Below, in pieces: positions 1-35,600 of a DNA stretch of 64,000 bases (its first letter is position 1; each line of letters starts with the position of its first letter). This stretch comes from Lingula anatina. Taxonomy: Eukaryota > Brachiopoda > Lingulata > Lingulida > Lingulidae. The notes under the pieces were generated by a model, which was not told the DNA's origin, searched no databases, and saw nothing but the letters and a program-made list of their open reading frames with translations. The DNA is taken from contig NW_019775756.1 in NCBI RefSeq assembly GCF_001039355.2, positions 113,694 to 177,693 of the forward strand. The letters run 5' to 3'. The position numbers and the translations under genes were made by a program.

Positions 1-155
1 CCGGCTTAAGCGTCTGTCCCGCCTACTAAAAGCTGTAAGGGGGTAATTAACTATGGTGCCGCTCGGCTGACTGCAACTTAGTGTGAACCCTCAGGGAGTT
101 AGGTTGATCTAAATCTTAATCTCTAGATCAATCTAAATCTCTGGGAAAGCAGACT
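1..155. mobile_element. Partial inverted-repeat element, family A (cut by window start)
   Basis: The reverse complement of 49,050-49,204 matches nearly base for base, including GGGGGTAATTAACTATGGTG and CTGGGAAAGCA at the right edge. The similarity ends at about 155. The left part lies outside the window. Confidence 0.85.
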
Positions 156-2232
156 TGGTATCTCATTGAATATAGCTTAACGTTTATCAGTTAACTTAAG
201 TCTAAATACCAGTCTTCTACCATGAATGGAGAATCTCATTAACTACCCATAACATATAAAACTACATCTCTCACTCAATTCAAGGGTTTCATCTTAAGAC
301 TGAACAAGGAGTGTGTGTGTGTGTGTTTGTGTGTGTCGGGGTGTGTGGGCGGGTGTGTGGGAGGGAGGGGGTGTCCTGATCACCCAAAGCGAACACACCA
401 CTAAACTAACTTTTATCTGCTGTACTGAAAGGTGCCCCTAGCATCATAATTTATGACTATATTAAGTATCTGCCCTGGTACATGAATGGGCAGAGTACTA
501 GTGACAATGGCACGGCGCCATGCCACTTACAGCACAGACACAAGTCAAATAAAAATTAAAAATGTGATACACATGTGGGCAGTGCACTGCTTGGTATTTA
601 GTAAATTTCAGTATGTCGACCGAAACAATGAACATGATAAAAGATTAACACATGTAGAACAGCACATGACTGATTTCCGAACAAGCACTTATCACTTTTT
701 ACTCACTTTAATGGGCGCATTTCTGATAAATGCACCAGAATCCACGACAAGGTGTTTCACCACGCTTCCCATTTTACCGTTTCCGGAAGAATATAAAAAT
801 AGGATTGAATCTGTAGAACACCATATATTGTAAAAATAAAATTTTGAAAAGGCCTTCAGCGTTTTTAATTAAGTAATTATATGCACTGAGTACTTTAAGT
901 GAAATAATTTTACAAAAAATGTCGTTTGGTTCCACCCCTAAAAGTAATCCTGACTTTTTAACTTACGTAGTTGTTCACGTGACATAATATGGTGGTCGTC
1001 GACAACAGAGCAATTCGATTAGAAAAACGACATATAACACAATTACAAGGATATTTACAGTGAAAACTTAATTGGTAGGTGATCACTAGATATTTGTTGA
1101 AGCCTCACGGGTAAAATTTATTGCAGCTAATCTAGATTTAAAGGCGTATCATTATGTCAAGTTTCAATATGGCGCTGTTTGTATTCGAATAAGTTCCGCA
1201 AGGAAATAAGCACCTCAGTGTTTTATTTAATCAGACTTGTAGCACATAGTTGAGGTGATACAAATCAAGTCAGCTTTAACAAAACATGGTTAAGATGCTG
1301 AAGATTAAGTTGGATATCTACGTAGTAATGTTGGCTCGAAACGAAAAATACTGCTAGAACCAGCAATCGAAATTTTAGACAAAACTTGACAGATGACATT
1401 GACAGAATAAAACAAACCGTGTTAGTGAGTGACTTTGTACTTATGTAAGTCCAACACATCTTAATTCAATTAGCACAAAACAAAAAACTGCTGAAGATAT
1501 TTCAGACTTTTTTATTTTGATATTCACTCATTGGTGCCGTACAGGAAGACAAACGGATTGCAAAACGAAGTACATAGCTCTCTACTCTAGACTCTTCTGA
1601 AGTATCTCACATATACGTATATACTGAGCTTGTTCATGTTAGTAGGTGACAACGGCAGGACACAAGTACTACTCAAGCTACTAGCAACACCCCTTTGATA
1701 TACAGTATATAAGTATGTCCGTGTTATAAAAACGTAGCTTTTCCTTTTCAATACACTCATTTTACAACCACACAAATTTCAGATAAAAAATAATAAGGAC
1801 ATATGATAACCTTACCAAGAAAGACATTATAGGATGTGTCTGTGTTAAAAAGTAACTTTTATTAGGCCAGGTCAGAGATTTGTGGTGATGATGCTCTGTG
1901 AGGTTGTTAAAATAATTAAAAGAATTCTTTGCTAGCACCTGAGAACAATACTATGGGACTTAAAAGATACCCTGCTTGATGTTGAAGATGTAAATAGAAA
2001 AGATTATTTTGTAGTTGCAGTGTGGGTTCATTCTACAAGCCTTAAAATGATCATCAGTAAAGAGAATGCCAATGGTTGTTTCATGTTCTCCATATCAGAC
2101 TTATATATAATAGAAAATGAGCTTTCACCTCTTTTAACTTTTTGGAAATGAATTGATAGAGATAGAAGTGTTAAAAAGTTCTATTGGAAATATTTTTTGG
2201 ATGTGTAAAATAAATATTGTGGAAAAGCCCTC

Positions 2233-2235
<3 letters not shown>

Positions 2236-2305
<70 letters not shown>
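2236..2305. repeat. (TA)n microsatellite
   Basis: About 35 TA units. Frames of alternating Ile/Tyr on both strands come from this repeat. Confidence 0.97.
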
Positions 2306-2308
<3 letters not shown>

Positions 2309-3396
2309 AAATCAGAGAGGATAAAAATTTTAATGTTATTTGTGTGTACTGTACATGTTCTACTCTCATACTTATCTATGATTATTATTATATAAATTTG
2401 CACTTACAAATTGATTAGTACATATACTGTAAAAAATAAAAGTTAGTTCTTGGTAAGTAACTAAAACATATAAAATATTAAAAAAAAAAAAATTAAGAGG
2501 AATTCAGTTTGAGTGGATGAAATATTTAATTGTAACTTCTTTAAAAAAATTAAAGCAACACTGTTCATAAGAACAGTGTACAAATAGTCAAGTGGCCAAA
2601 TCCTTTTCTACTGAAAAAGTAATAATAATTTAAGAGAACTACCACTGGCTCAGGCAGCTCAATCAGTGGTCCCCTCAGTTAGTCTATTGAATTTGCCCCT
2701 TATGGAATTAAAATGTTTGTGTTGTGAATACCATAATAACTTTAAGTGATGAAAATGCCACTTTTGGATTCTTTGGTTAATTGGTGATAAAAGAAAGAAA
2801 TTCCATACTAGTAATGGAATGACTTTTAATTTAAGATGCAGGTGTTGCAAAATCGATATGTGGTCTATGTTATGTAGGGATTGTCATGTGATCTTCTTAT
2901 ACTGGTTTTAAAAGCATATATATTGATTTAGTACGTAAGTCACCATTTAAATAAACAAATTCTCAGAAAAGGAAACATCAGGTGTGAGGTGAAACCAAAT
3001 GATATCTGTGTTATATTTCTGTATCCAGAAAATTACAAGTATGTGGTTTGATATGTACATTGTTGTCATTTTTATCTTCAACTGGAAGGTAGTGTTCCAA
3101 TGTAAATTGTTCCATGGGGAACCGCATTACAGGTAAAGAATGCAGCTTAGAAATTCATAGACAACTGTTTAGTTAGCCCATTTATATTATAACAGGTAGA
3201 CATGAATTTAGTCATTTTAGATGACTTATCAGATTGGATTGAAAAAACAAAATTAATCTCTTCCCCCAAAAATATAACGAGGAACAGGTAAGCTGTCTTA
3301 CATTATATGATGTTATGATGCAAATATAACCAGTCACTGCTAAGGGTCTTTTGATGTCATCTGACGTTCTGTGATCAATTTAATATATAACTTAAG

Positions 3397-3564
3397 CAGG
3401 GGCGGATCCAAAGATATTTTCTGACAGTCTTCCAAATTATCTTTGTTAATCCATCCTCCATTTTTGACCGTCTTCCGACAGAAAATATTAGATACCTGTC
3501 AACGTAAACATGAAAATCTGACCATCTTCCGGAACTCCCAGAAGACGCCCTAAATCCGCCCCTG
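3397..3564. mobile_element. hAT-like MITE with CAGGGGCGGATCCA ends
   Basis: It is 168 bp from CAGGGGCGGATCCAAAG to TAAATCCGCCCCTG. The ends are inverse complements and typical of non-autonomous hAT elements. GACAGTCTTCC and its variants recur inside. An exact 8-bp target duplication is not visible. Confidence 0.8.
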
Positions 3565-4396
3565 ATAAGTGCGTAGATAGTGACTTACCGTCATAATCTT
3601 AAGTGAGCGGCTGCGGTGAGAAGGGTTGCAGTATAGGACTAGTTTGAAATTATTTTGTAAGGAAACAATTCCTTTAAACCCCAAGCTCCTAATTTTAAGG
3701 AGCAACCCAAGACATACGTGTAGAGCCAAGTGCAAGATATAATTTGAACCTTTCAAAATTTGCATGTAGTAGTAAGTTCTGTTTTTATTGCAAGTTTTCT
3801 CTTTTATACCAGTGTGTAGATATATTTAAAGGCATAGAAAAGAATAATTGGCAGTTAACAAGGAAACTTTAAAAGCACACTTTTGATATCTTTGCCTTAT
3901 GTCAACATGACCTCATTTCATTCATTCAAAACACTGTATCCAGTTGCAGGTCTCTGTCTAATTTTGTGTATGTCTATCCAGAGTCTACTGAAGACTTGCC
4001 TCTTTTAGAAATAAGAAAGCCATCACCCACGCTCAGAAACTCTAGGTGTGAATTTTTGTCTGGTTAGCTTGATTTAACTTCACCTGTTGGTTGTTTGTCT
4101 GTGTAGTTTCTATCTTGGTAGTAATGGTACTCTTTCATAAGAGTGTCAGACTCAGGTCAGGTGTAATGGAACTTGTGGATACATATACTAGTATTTTACT
4201 CAGTATACCTCAGAGAATGGAACAGGAGATGTAGACCTGATGATTGTTTTTAAAATCCTGCGTCACAAACAGCTTAGCAGGTCTATAAGTTTGTGGTATA
4301 TTTACTAGTAATCTTTTCTTCTGTTTTATTCTGTATTAAGCATGCATATAACCTGATTTCAGGAGTAGTTCGCATGTTCATGCCTCAGTGAAATAA

Positions 4397-4398
<2 letters not shown>

Positions 4399-4468
<70 letters not shown>
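4399..4468. repeat. (TA)n microsatellite
   Basis: About 35 AT units; a (CA)n tract follows at 4,918-4,944. Confidence 0.97.
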
Positions 4469-4470
<2 letters not shown>

Positions 4471-4916
4471 TTCTTATACCTAAGAAGTCATTGTCTGCTT
4501 TTATATGCATGCAATACTGGCAATCGTTGTCATCTGTCTCCATCAGTGTCTATGTTGATGGAGTGGTAGACAGAGTCGTTCACATCCTTGGTAGCGCAAT
4601 AACTGGGAGGCAATCTTTGCCGTTTTGCTTGCAACTCACTTTGTTCACTCATTGACCTAAAATGCAGGTCATGTTTAAAACTGGGCATTATCGAACTATT
4701 TCGTGCAATTGAATAATAATTGAAACAAAATTTTCTGATGATTCAGGGTTTTGTGGACAGAGTAACTTTCTGATTATGAAATTTGTGGGTCTGACATACA
4801 GGTCGAGTTCCATTCTGGTTTTTGTAATTGTGAATAATAATTCTGTGATTTTACATTATCCCACTAAAGTTTTTTTTTTAATTATAAGGCATGGTGGTTT
4901 AAGCAAGGTTGGATTA

Positions 4917-4949
<33 letters not shown>

Positions 4950-5854
4950 CTATAGTGGATAAAAGTCAATTAACATTGGTCTTAAAAGCTATAGAAAAAA
5001 ATGGAATTGTGTAAGGAAAAATATCTGTACTCTTATATTTTTAATGTGCAGCTAAGGCAAGCCCTCTTGGCAGGTGGAGTGTATGTCTACAAAAAGACTG
5101 TTGTATACAATAAGCAAGGTCTATTGATTCTTTGTTTTTGTTTATGCTGTAACTGCAGGTTACTGCAAATCATCAGGTAAAACTGTGTAAAGACTGGCTC
5201 TTCAGTTATGAATGCTAAATGGCAAAGATATTCAAGTCCTCTTGTTTCTACATTTATAAATGTATTACTCGTGCTAGAACAGGTTTTAAAATTTAGTTGG
5301 ATTTTTTTTAATAGAGAGGTTTAGGATTTTGCTTCTTTACTTGTTGCCCATATCCCTACTATACCTGTGCCAGAATCTACCATTGAAAATAAAATTTCAG
5401 ATAATGATAATGTGTTAAGCTTGAATGTTAAAAGACTTAAAATTCCTCTACATATTGCAAGTCATACAAAGTAAAGCATTTCCAAGAAAATGACTGACAA
5501 AGATGGCCTCCCAGTTTATGTATAAATTATATGATAAGCAGTTTAATTTCCATAAAATTCCAACTCCAAGGTTTAAGGTGTATGTCTATTGAAATGTCAT
5601 TAGTCTTTTATTGCCCTTGAAGGTGAAATGATTTCTATGCCAATTTTTTCCCATTTAAACAGTTCAAATTGAGAACATCTGTTCTCTTTCACCTTCTGCT
5701 ACCAATTTTACCTAGGTGATAAGAAGGAAGAGTTCATCTTGATTCCTGCATGTTGGGATATTTGTTTTGGATACAAGACTGATATCAAGACCAACTTGTA
5801 CATTGCAAAAGATTTAGTGTGTTTTAAAGGGGTGTGTGGGTATAACACTAATGA

Positions 5855-6335
5855 GTTTACTAAGGTATCCCTAAATTGTGCAATACAGCGCAATACATCG
5901 CAACACAGTGCAATACACTTGAAAAAACAAGTCCAGTCATGAGTAAAAATTGCCATTCCAAACAAAATAGGGTGATATATAAGCGAAATATATTACTAAA
6001 TAATTAATAGCATTGATACAACTTAACAAATTGGCACAATTTGTTTTTATCGTCAGGTCAGCTGTCATGTTGACTAGTGGCTCTTTTTGGTGGGTAATAT
6101 TGTCAAAAAGAGTCACAAGGCAACATGGCTGCCGACCTGACGATATAGAAGTCGTGCCGATGTGTCAAGTTATATCAACAATATTTATAATCTAATCAAA
6201 TATTTTGCTTTTAAATCACCTTATTTTGTTGGAAGTGACCGTTTTCTTTGTTAAATTGCAACTGCATTTGTTTTCAAGTGTATTGTTCTGTATTGCAAGG
6301 TATTACACAATTAAGGGACACCAAGTTTACTAGTA
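5855..6335. mobile_element. Very long foldback element (near-complete palindrome)
   Basis: Arms of about 220-235 bp fold around a centre at about 6,096. Pairs: CTCTTTTTG (6,081) with CAAAAAGAG (6,104); ATCGTCAGGTCAGC with GCCGACCTGACGAT; CAATACACTTGAAAA with TTTTCAAGTGTATTG; AGGTATCCCT with AGGGACACC. The left arm carries extra CAATACA repeats. It has no coding capacity. If transcribed it would form a long hairpin. Confidence 0.88.
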
Positions 6336-6841
6336 TAAAAGGTACTAGTATAAAAGTAAAATAATAATAAGAATGGTTTTACTAGTAATTAATTTATAGG
6401 CCTTTCAAACAAAATATAATGTTATTGATTGTTTGGTACCTAATTTGATGGCAGATATTGTGCCTGTGGTAATGTTGTATGGTATACATGCTTTATGTAG
6501 AGTTCATGAACAGTTCAGGAATTAATGCTTTCATTATACTGCAGTATTTTGTCTGTCATTGTGGGTCTGTCATTTAACCATCGCTGTAGTTTAGCGCCAG
6601 CATGAATCATATTGAGTTTGATTTGATATGAGGTCTTCTATAAGGAATTATGTCTACCTTGCTCTCAGTGGCTCTGTTTTAATGGTTTAAAATAGGTTCA
6701 GTCTGCCTGAGAGGAGGCTTAAAATTTAAGTAATTTAATTTAATTCAATTTAATTTTACTTTCAATTTAATTTATAGTCCAAAAAATGAGAAAAGTGTCA
6801 TTTTAAACACATACAGTGAAATACAGTATTAACATCTTATA

Positions 6842-7061
6842 CCCCCTTTACACTGGACGGCGTCCTTTCTGCGTCCTTTCTGCGACCATGAAATTGGCAT
6901 CGCTGTGGTCGTAATAAGGAGGCACGAGCATTTATTTGGTATCAGAATGAATGCTCAATGATCGGTCAGTTGTCTGCACGTAAAGTATTTTTATTTTTTT
7001 TTACTCTCAAACGGGGCCGTACTGCTGGACGCAGAAAGGACGCCGTCTAGTGTAAAGGGGG
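6842..7061. mobile_element. MITE with 35-bp terminal inverted repeats
   Basis: It is 220 bp. The left end CCCCCTTTACACTGGACGGC, GTCCTTTCTGCGTCC and the right end on - CCCCCTTTACACTAGACGGC, GTCCTTTCTGCGTCC differ at one base. The interior is unrelated AT-rich sequence. The target duplication is unclear (TTA at most). Confidence 0.9.
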
Positions 7062-8937
7062 CTTTAATGTTGACAGGTAAAAAAAAAAGGCCCTAAATGT
7101 ACTTGAGATTTTCTTTTCTCATCATTTGTACATCACTTGTCTTTTACATTTACACAATTGCTTACACAATTGGTCTTCTAGATACTTCTAGGTCTCTTCA
7201 GAGTAATAAGGAATACTAGATATGTTACCGATTAAGATATTACATCACTGGGTTGAGTGCGCCAGTAGCTGCCCTCCTATTCACAATCACTATTATGTTA
7301 CTTTTCCTTTAATGAAACTCACCAAAAGTTGAAAAAAAAAAGAAGCCATTTACTGATTGTCTAAACTCTGCCTGAAGTAATAAAATATCAAATGCTGAAA
7401 CTTTCAATTCAATTGAGTTTTCCAGTCAGTAGTAACACATTTTCATTGGAAGTTCACAGGAAAAAAATGAACTGTTCCAAGCTCCCCTTTTTTGGAACGT
7501 TTTCAACTCTTCCTCTAGGTAGAGTTCACTTTGTCATCTAAGGGGGTTGCGGTAGAGGCAAATTTTTTATTCGAAAAGTACTTGTACTTTTGCTGGAGTC
7601 AGCAGCACTTTTTCTTTGCTGTTTATAGTAAATGAAAGTCAACAAAGTGCAGACTGCACTTATAGGCAAAGTACAGGCAGGTCATTGCCATAGAACAAGA
7701 TAACATGTGTACTTCTGTTTGTTGGGCCTCCAGGCTTGTGTTTTTAATGCACAACTGGGCCTGAGATAGATTTAGTTCCAAAGCAATACCTTGGGCATCA
7801 TAAAATCTGATTCATTTGTCTGAGCTGGACTAGTTGATGGTATTCTTGATGTCTTATCTTAACTGTGATAGTGTGTTGTGGTTCTGTTTAAAGGTTAAGT
7901 GAAGCAGCAGTGGAAGCTTTGTCAGCTTAGATTGGAAATGATGATGTGCTCTTACTGTTAAAGTGGAAAGAGGGAGGGACTGGTTGCTCAGGCCTTAGGT
8001 AGAGGCTTTGTCAACATTTAGAAGCTCATTTCGTAAAAATGACTTGAAGGACACTGAAATATTGAGAAAAGTACCTCTTATCCTTGCTGCCACTTGATTG
8101 AAAAAAATAGTGCCAGATTGTTTTCTGAATGATTGAAACAATTGATGAATTTTTTTATTGGAATAGTCTTTATAACCATGAAAAGCACATTGCGTGTTGG
8201 TAAATCAACTTTAAGGTCAATTGATAACTGCAATGATTACAATGTATATTGTTTAACTTTTGGAATGTGTCAGAGAAATGTTGGCTATAAAGATATGTCG
8301 TGGTCTGGTGATTAACCAACTTGTTTCTGCAGTTGAACTCATACTGATAAATCAGTGTATATAGGTCAGGAAAAAAAATAACTTTCTTCTTGTGTGATTT
8401 TAGATCACCTTTTATATCAAACTGAAACAAGTTAAATGAAACCTAATGTGAACAAGCTTGAAAAAAATGCTGATCTCATTTTAAGTTGTGTTAGTTTTTT
8501 ATGCCAGCCAGGCAGATCCTTTAAGGGTATCTGATAAAATGGGTTATAAATTAATGAACACCCAAAAGAGTTTCTCATGATCAGTTTGCGCTGTAGTTCT
8601 TTCTTTCAAATATGAATAAGAGATTAAAAAAAAAAAAAAAAAAAAAAAAGCAGCAAACTGGATAGTTTTTAAAGTAGGATTTGAAATCACATTTGATTTC
8701 AGATATTATTTATTACTGCAAATAAATTTATTTAGGTATTAGTCTAAGTAATGTGTTCCTGTTATCTATGTCTTCATTATTACAACTTCATTTCAGTGTT
8801 GCCTTAAAGATCACCCATGCAGCCATGTAAGGTGCAGTAACAACAGTGTGATACCTACCCGTACCTATGTAGAGAGAAGGCAAGAAAAAACCCTAATATA
8901 ACACACCAAACAAGGCAACACAACATAAGCATGGGTG

Positions 8938-9180
8938 ACAGTGGGACAAGCAATCCCGCCTTGTCCCAGCTCTCAGTAACCAGTAAGTATTAAGTCACAA
9001 AGTGGGATAAGCTATCCTTACCTGCCTTATACCAGCTCTCAGTATCAAATGAGTATTATGTTGGCCCCATAACGTCTTAAGCTATTCTCTTATGTCCCAT
9101 ATGTCGGTATGAAATAATTATTCTGATGCCCCCAAAGTGGGACGAGCTATCCCACCTTGTCCTATCCTCATTATCAAAAA
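8938..9180. repeat. Decayed minisatellite, about 61-68 bp unit, four copies
   Basis: GTGGGACAAGCAATCCCGCC and AGCTCTCAGTA recur as GTGGGATAAGCTATCC (9,002), a poor copy near 9,069, and GTGGGACGAGCTATCCCACC (9,137). The unit contains CCTTGTCC.. and TATCAAA..GAGTATT. Confidence 0.75.
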
Positions 9181-9197
9181 ATGTGCTTTTCTGAAAA

Positions 9198-9558
9198 CAG
9201 ACATGCTGAAAACTATTCAGAAGGGTTGGACATTTGGACCGGCAGCAATGAAAAATTTGCGGGACCGAATAGATTTTTGTCGGACCAAAAATCACCCTAT
9301 TCATTTGAAACAGATATTACCAGTATAATTAGGGTAGCTTACTTTGTTTGTGAATGTGATAGGTTTGAAATGGAAGGGAAAAAACGCTTTGGGTCTTATA
9401 TAATTTTATTAGTAAAGTATGTCGAATGATGACTGTAAATTCAAAATTGCAGCTCTTAAAACTCGTCGGTCCTTTGGACTGACCAAGTCCAATTTTTTAC
9501 CGGTCCAGACAAATTTTGCCAGTCATGACCGATCGGACCGACAGTTTCAGCATGTCTG
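9198..9558. mobile_element. Foldback MITE with CAGACATGCTGA ends and GAAAA duplication
   Basis: It is 361 bp. CAGACATGCTGAAA at the left is repeated inverted as TTTCAGCATGTCTG at the right. About 80-90 bp of each end is related, with GGACCG and GCAAAATTTG-type words. GAAAA directly flanks both ends. A related end is found in the polymorphic insertion ending at 28,667. Confidence 0.85.
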
Positions 9559-10555
9559 GAAAATTGAACTAGCCAACCTATACTCAGAATTGGTGAGTTA
9601 AAATGCCTTTTTCAGCCTACAAATGTTTTCATCCAGATCATATTTTCTGTGCATAAAATACTCTTATTTTTCCAAGAAAGCACATTTCTATTATTCTGCA
9701 CTTGGTATACCTGCACTTTTGTAAGGTTACCAGCCTAAAGCACAACTGGGGATTCTCTTTTATAATGTTTTCCAAGAATCAGTTTTTTAGCATTAGACCA
9801 TTGTTCATTGCAGTCAGTCATTGTTCATTGCAGAAGTTTTGAAGACCTTAAATGTTTAAAGATGCATACAAAGTCAATTTTTTGTCACAAAAACCAACCA
9901 AATGCCAGCATATAGTTTCAAGTAGTATAACTAAGAGAATTACCAAAAGGCATTGTATAATTTTACCCGAAAATGATGTTTGAACAGATTTTTCTGCTGG
10001 CATTCTAAGCTGTATGTCAATGGGGCAGGAAAGTAGGTCACGGAAGTAGGTTAAATTTACAACCATAAATTTAAAGAAAGGAGCAGTCTAAAGGTCTTTT
10101 ATGGCTGATCGAGTGATCTGTTCAATTTATCCCTTGGCATGTCGAATTTATTTGAGTCATATAAGAATCTAGTAGAAGTGGTTTACATGTGTTACTGGGA
10201 ATCCACTATCCACCGATGCTCGGTTCGTATGTACCTTTAATCTTCCTTGAAATGATTAAATGCTGAAGTGCCATAATGTTACCAGTTTTTGAATGATGAG
10301 TGAAAAGCTGATATTCATTGTTATTGAATATTATTCCTGATAAGATGGTGACCCATTTAAATTTGAGAGACATACTTCTTTTATTAGACAAGTAGATTTG
10401 AATTACCAGAAATATATTTTGTGTGTCTAGACTTTAATTTGTTGTTGCAGTTGAATTTAGAAGTTACATGATTGCTGTAACAAATTTTTCATAGTATGTT
10501 TGCCATGTCACGTTCATAGTGCAGATAAAGAAACATGAATAAATATGTTTTTCAG

Positions 10556-32630
<22,075 letters not shown>

Positions 32631-35600
32631 ATATCCCATGTCTAGCAGCAAGAGTCTACATATATATATATATATATATGATCATTGATAACAGGGGAAA
32701 AAGAGTCTTCATAACCAATGATAGTTGCACAAGGAGACTTTTCTTCATACGGAGATAATATATAGATATCCAGGAGATGCATATTTAATTTCATTGAGAG
32801 AAATTTTCAAAGCACAGCATGGAGCTCAGTAACAGTGAGTGAAGACTGTGAGCTACTTGGGTGCATATGATTCTGTGTATATGGACATTTCTTATGCCAG
32901 AATGCACAAATAATTCAGTATAACAGTAAGGCTGGTTTGATCTATAACTTAATTGAACATTGTTTGTACTTTTTGCTCCCAGTAAGCGAAATGTATAACA
33001 CATCACAGTTTAACCACAATAACATTGTAGATGGACGTACACAATTTCGGTCCATGTGGTAAATTTTCATTTGAATATAATTTAGTTTGTATATTGACAG
33101 GCTTTTTATCTAATTCAGGCCGAGTTCAGTTTGTTTGATAACCAAGTGCTTACACATCTGCACATTACTTCACTCTGGAATGTGTTTATTTGCTTTGTAC
33201 ATAGTTTGTTATCTATAGACTTTTATATATTGAGGAAACTGAAAGTTCTTATAAATCAATTAAGGTACTCGTGATAGTTACCATGGTCATGATTGGTCAA
33301 CTTTTGTGCCTTTGTATTGGGTTTTACCAATGAGACCGATGCTGTCATATTAGACGGTGATGGGAGAAACACCTTGGAAAAAAGTAAAAGGAAACATGCA
33401 ATACCATCTTTAATTTCCTAATTAATATAAATAATGCTCATTTTTGCTAACTGGCATTTAGTATCTGGCTAAACAATCATTTCCTTTTGATTATATTAAA
33501 TCTTGACTACATTAATGCAGACAGGTTCTGTGTTTGTGTTAAGACAGATGGTGTTATTGTTATAAATTTATTAAACAATAGGTGGCACCACTGGGGTGGC
33601 AAGATAGACTGCCGTGATAACTGAAAATAAGATAACGGATTTGGAGAATCATACCTATATAAAGTGTGACTCCCATTTTACATGATTATATATACACTGA
33701 AATTATCAAGGTTGTGGCTAATGAATGTAATGCTCATGACCCCATTATTACTAGCACACCCTTTGTCCGTTACACATCCCTGTTCATGGCATTGTACAAA
33801 ATTACTCCAACATTTTTTTCTCAATACCCTATTCCAGTCAGCTATCACATACAGTAACACTTAAACTGATAGTTTTGAGCCAAATGATAAAGAGGGGATT
33901 GGGAATTGCACAATAAAAAGTCTGGACTGCTCTATGAACTATTTTCAGGGCAGCCTATTTGATCTTTCATAACTGAAAGAAGGTATTTGTTAACAATGGA
34001 ATAGAAAAAGTTTCAAAAGTTGCATCACATGTTCTGCAGGTTTAAGATATATGTAAAGAAAACCTGACAAGTTTTGTTCATGATCAAGAAGTTGATAATT
34101 TGCAGTATTTAACAAAATATAATGAACACAGTTTGTCATGATATTTTAACCTTATATCTATCTATGAATATATATTTATGGTTATTCTGATGAAGAGCAT
34201 CAGATGTGCCATTTTTGCATGCATGCTAGTATGTACTAATTGTTCACTGTGCAAGACGTTGCTTCTTGTGTTATGAGTGGTCCTGAAAAGGGCATGTTCA
34301 TTCAGTGTTTTAAGGGAGCACCTTACCATGCTATCAGCAAGTAAACCCTGGTATGGGTGTGTAAATTCAGTGTTATGTACCAATGTATCTGTTGAGAAAA
34401 CTGCTGTGATACTTAGTAAAAATATAATACATATGTATGCTGTTGGAATAAACAAGAACTTGATTAAATCGACATTTGGGGATTTGTTCTAATTTTTTTA
34501 TATCAAATAAGGATTCAAACATCTTATACCCCTTCAGTGAACTGAACTTGCCACACCTACCACCTCTCGAATGGAATGCACCTACCCCACCTGTCACCCC
34601 TCAAGTGGAATGGACTTGTCACCTGACATCCCTCACAAGTAATGGATCTATCCCACCTGACACCCCCAATTGGAATGATCCAGGGGAAAGAAAATGGGGC
34701 ATTTTTTCATGGACATCTAAAAATGTCTAACTATAGTCTTGTGTACACACATAATACTATTTAGGAATAGGTCGAAGGGCGATATTTATTAAATTTTAAT
34801 GGAAATGATGCAGATTCAGAATTTACCCCGATATTTATCTCCACATTTCATGACATATAACACTGCATCTTTCACACTGTTATCTCAATGTGCTGTATTA
34901 ATAATTTATAATTTATGTGTTAAAAGCAATTTTTAAAAATTACTTTAAAAAGCAAAAATGCCATTCAAATCGAGTAGATTATGGGTTCTGATAAATCTAG
35001 TACATATTAATACTACCACCCCACCCTTAAAAGAACTTAATTCCCATAAATTGGCCATCATTTACAAAGGTCAGACAATGATGATTGAATGATGAAAATA
35101 AAATTGACTTATTAAACAATCTTACTCGAGTCTCAACTTACAATATTCTGAAAATTTGCTCTAATACCATCTAAAATCTGGATGTGCCAGCTCTTCACTT
35201 TGAAAATTACACGGGGCATTTAAAACACTTCAATAATTACTTTTAATAATAAAATGAAATTGGAGAGAATCTGTATAGGTGTATAGGATCAGATGAATCC
35301 AAACCTGTCCACAGGTATAATTTGAAAACAATCAATGCATCGGTTATAATTTGAGTACAATAATTATCGATTTTAGTACACAATTTCTATAGGTTTAAAA
35401 TATTTTGAAAATCTCAGGAACATGCACAATTTTCGCCATATTGCGCTGCATGTGTGAGGGCTTGTGCATGTGAGCATGCACTGGCATGCGTGCATGTCCG
35501 TGTCCAGACACGACCAGGGCTCTATAACTTGAAAGCATCGTGAATTGCTACTGAACTAGATGCACCATTCTTTCATTTATAACAATTACTTTAAAGACAA

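Larger units (their letters stand above)
1..10555. other. 5' flank/intergenic, repeat-rich, no supported exon
   Basis: This region holds microsatellites and at least five inverted-repeat elements (listed separately). A CACGTGAC motif at about 975-983 and a CAATATGGCGCTG at about 1,165 look promoter-like, but no coding exon follows. The open frame at 486-833 shows no recognisable protein feature. The ligase first exon was not found here. Confidence 0.6.

Noticed and set aside
486-833. 115-codon open frame near the window start
   Set aside because: It has no recognisable family or motif, sits in repeat-rich sequence and shows no clear protein-like composition; chance is sufficient.
2134-2403. 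Open frames of alternating Ile/Tyr on both strands
   Set aside because: They are translations of the (TA)n microsatellite.
3197-3288. Possible exon MNLVILDDLSDWIEK... between ACAG and GTAAGC
   Set aside because: It ends in phase 2, which does not fit ligase exon 2 (needs phase 1), and matches no known C2 N-terminus; a 90-nt open stretch is common by chance.
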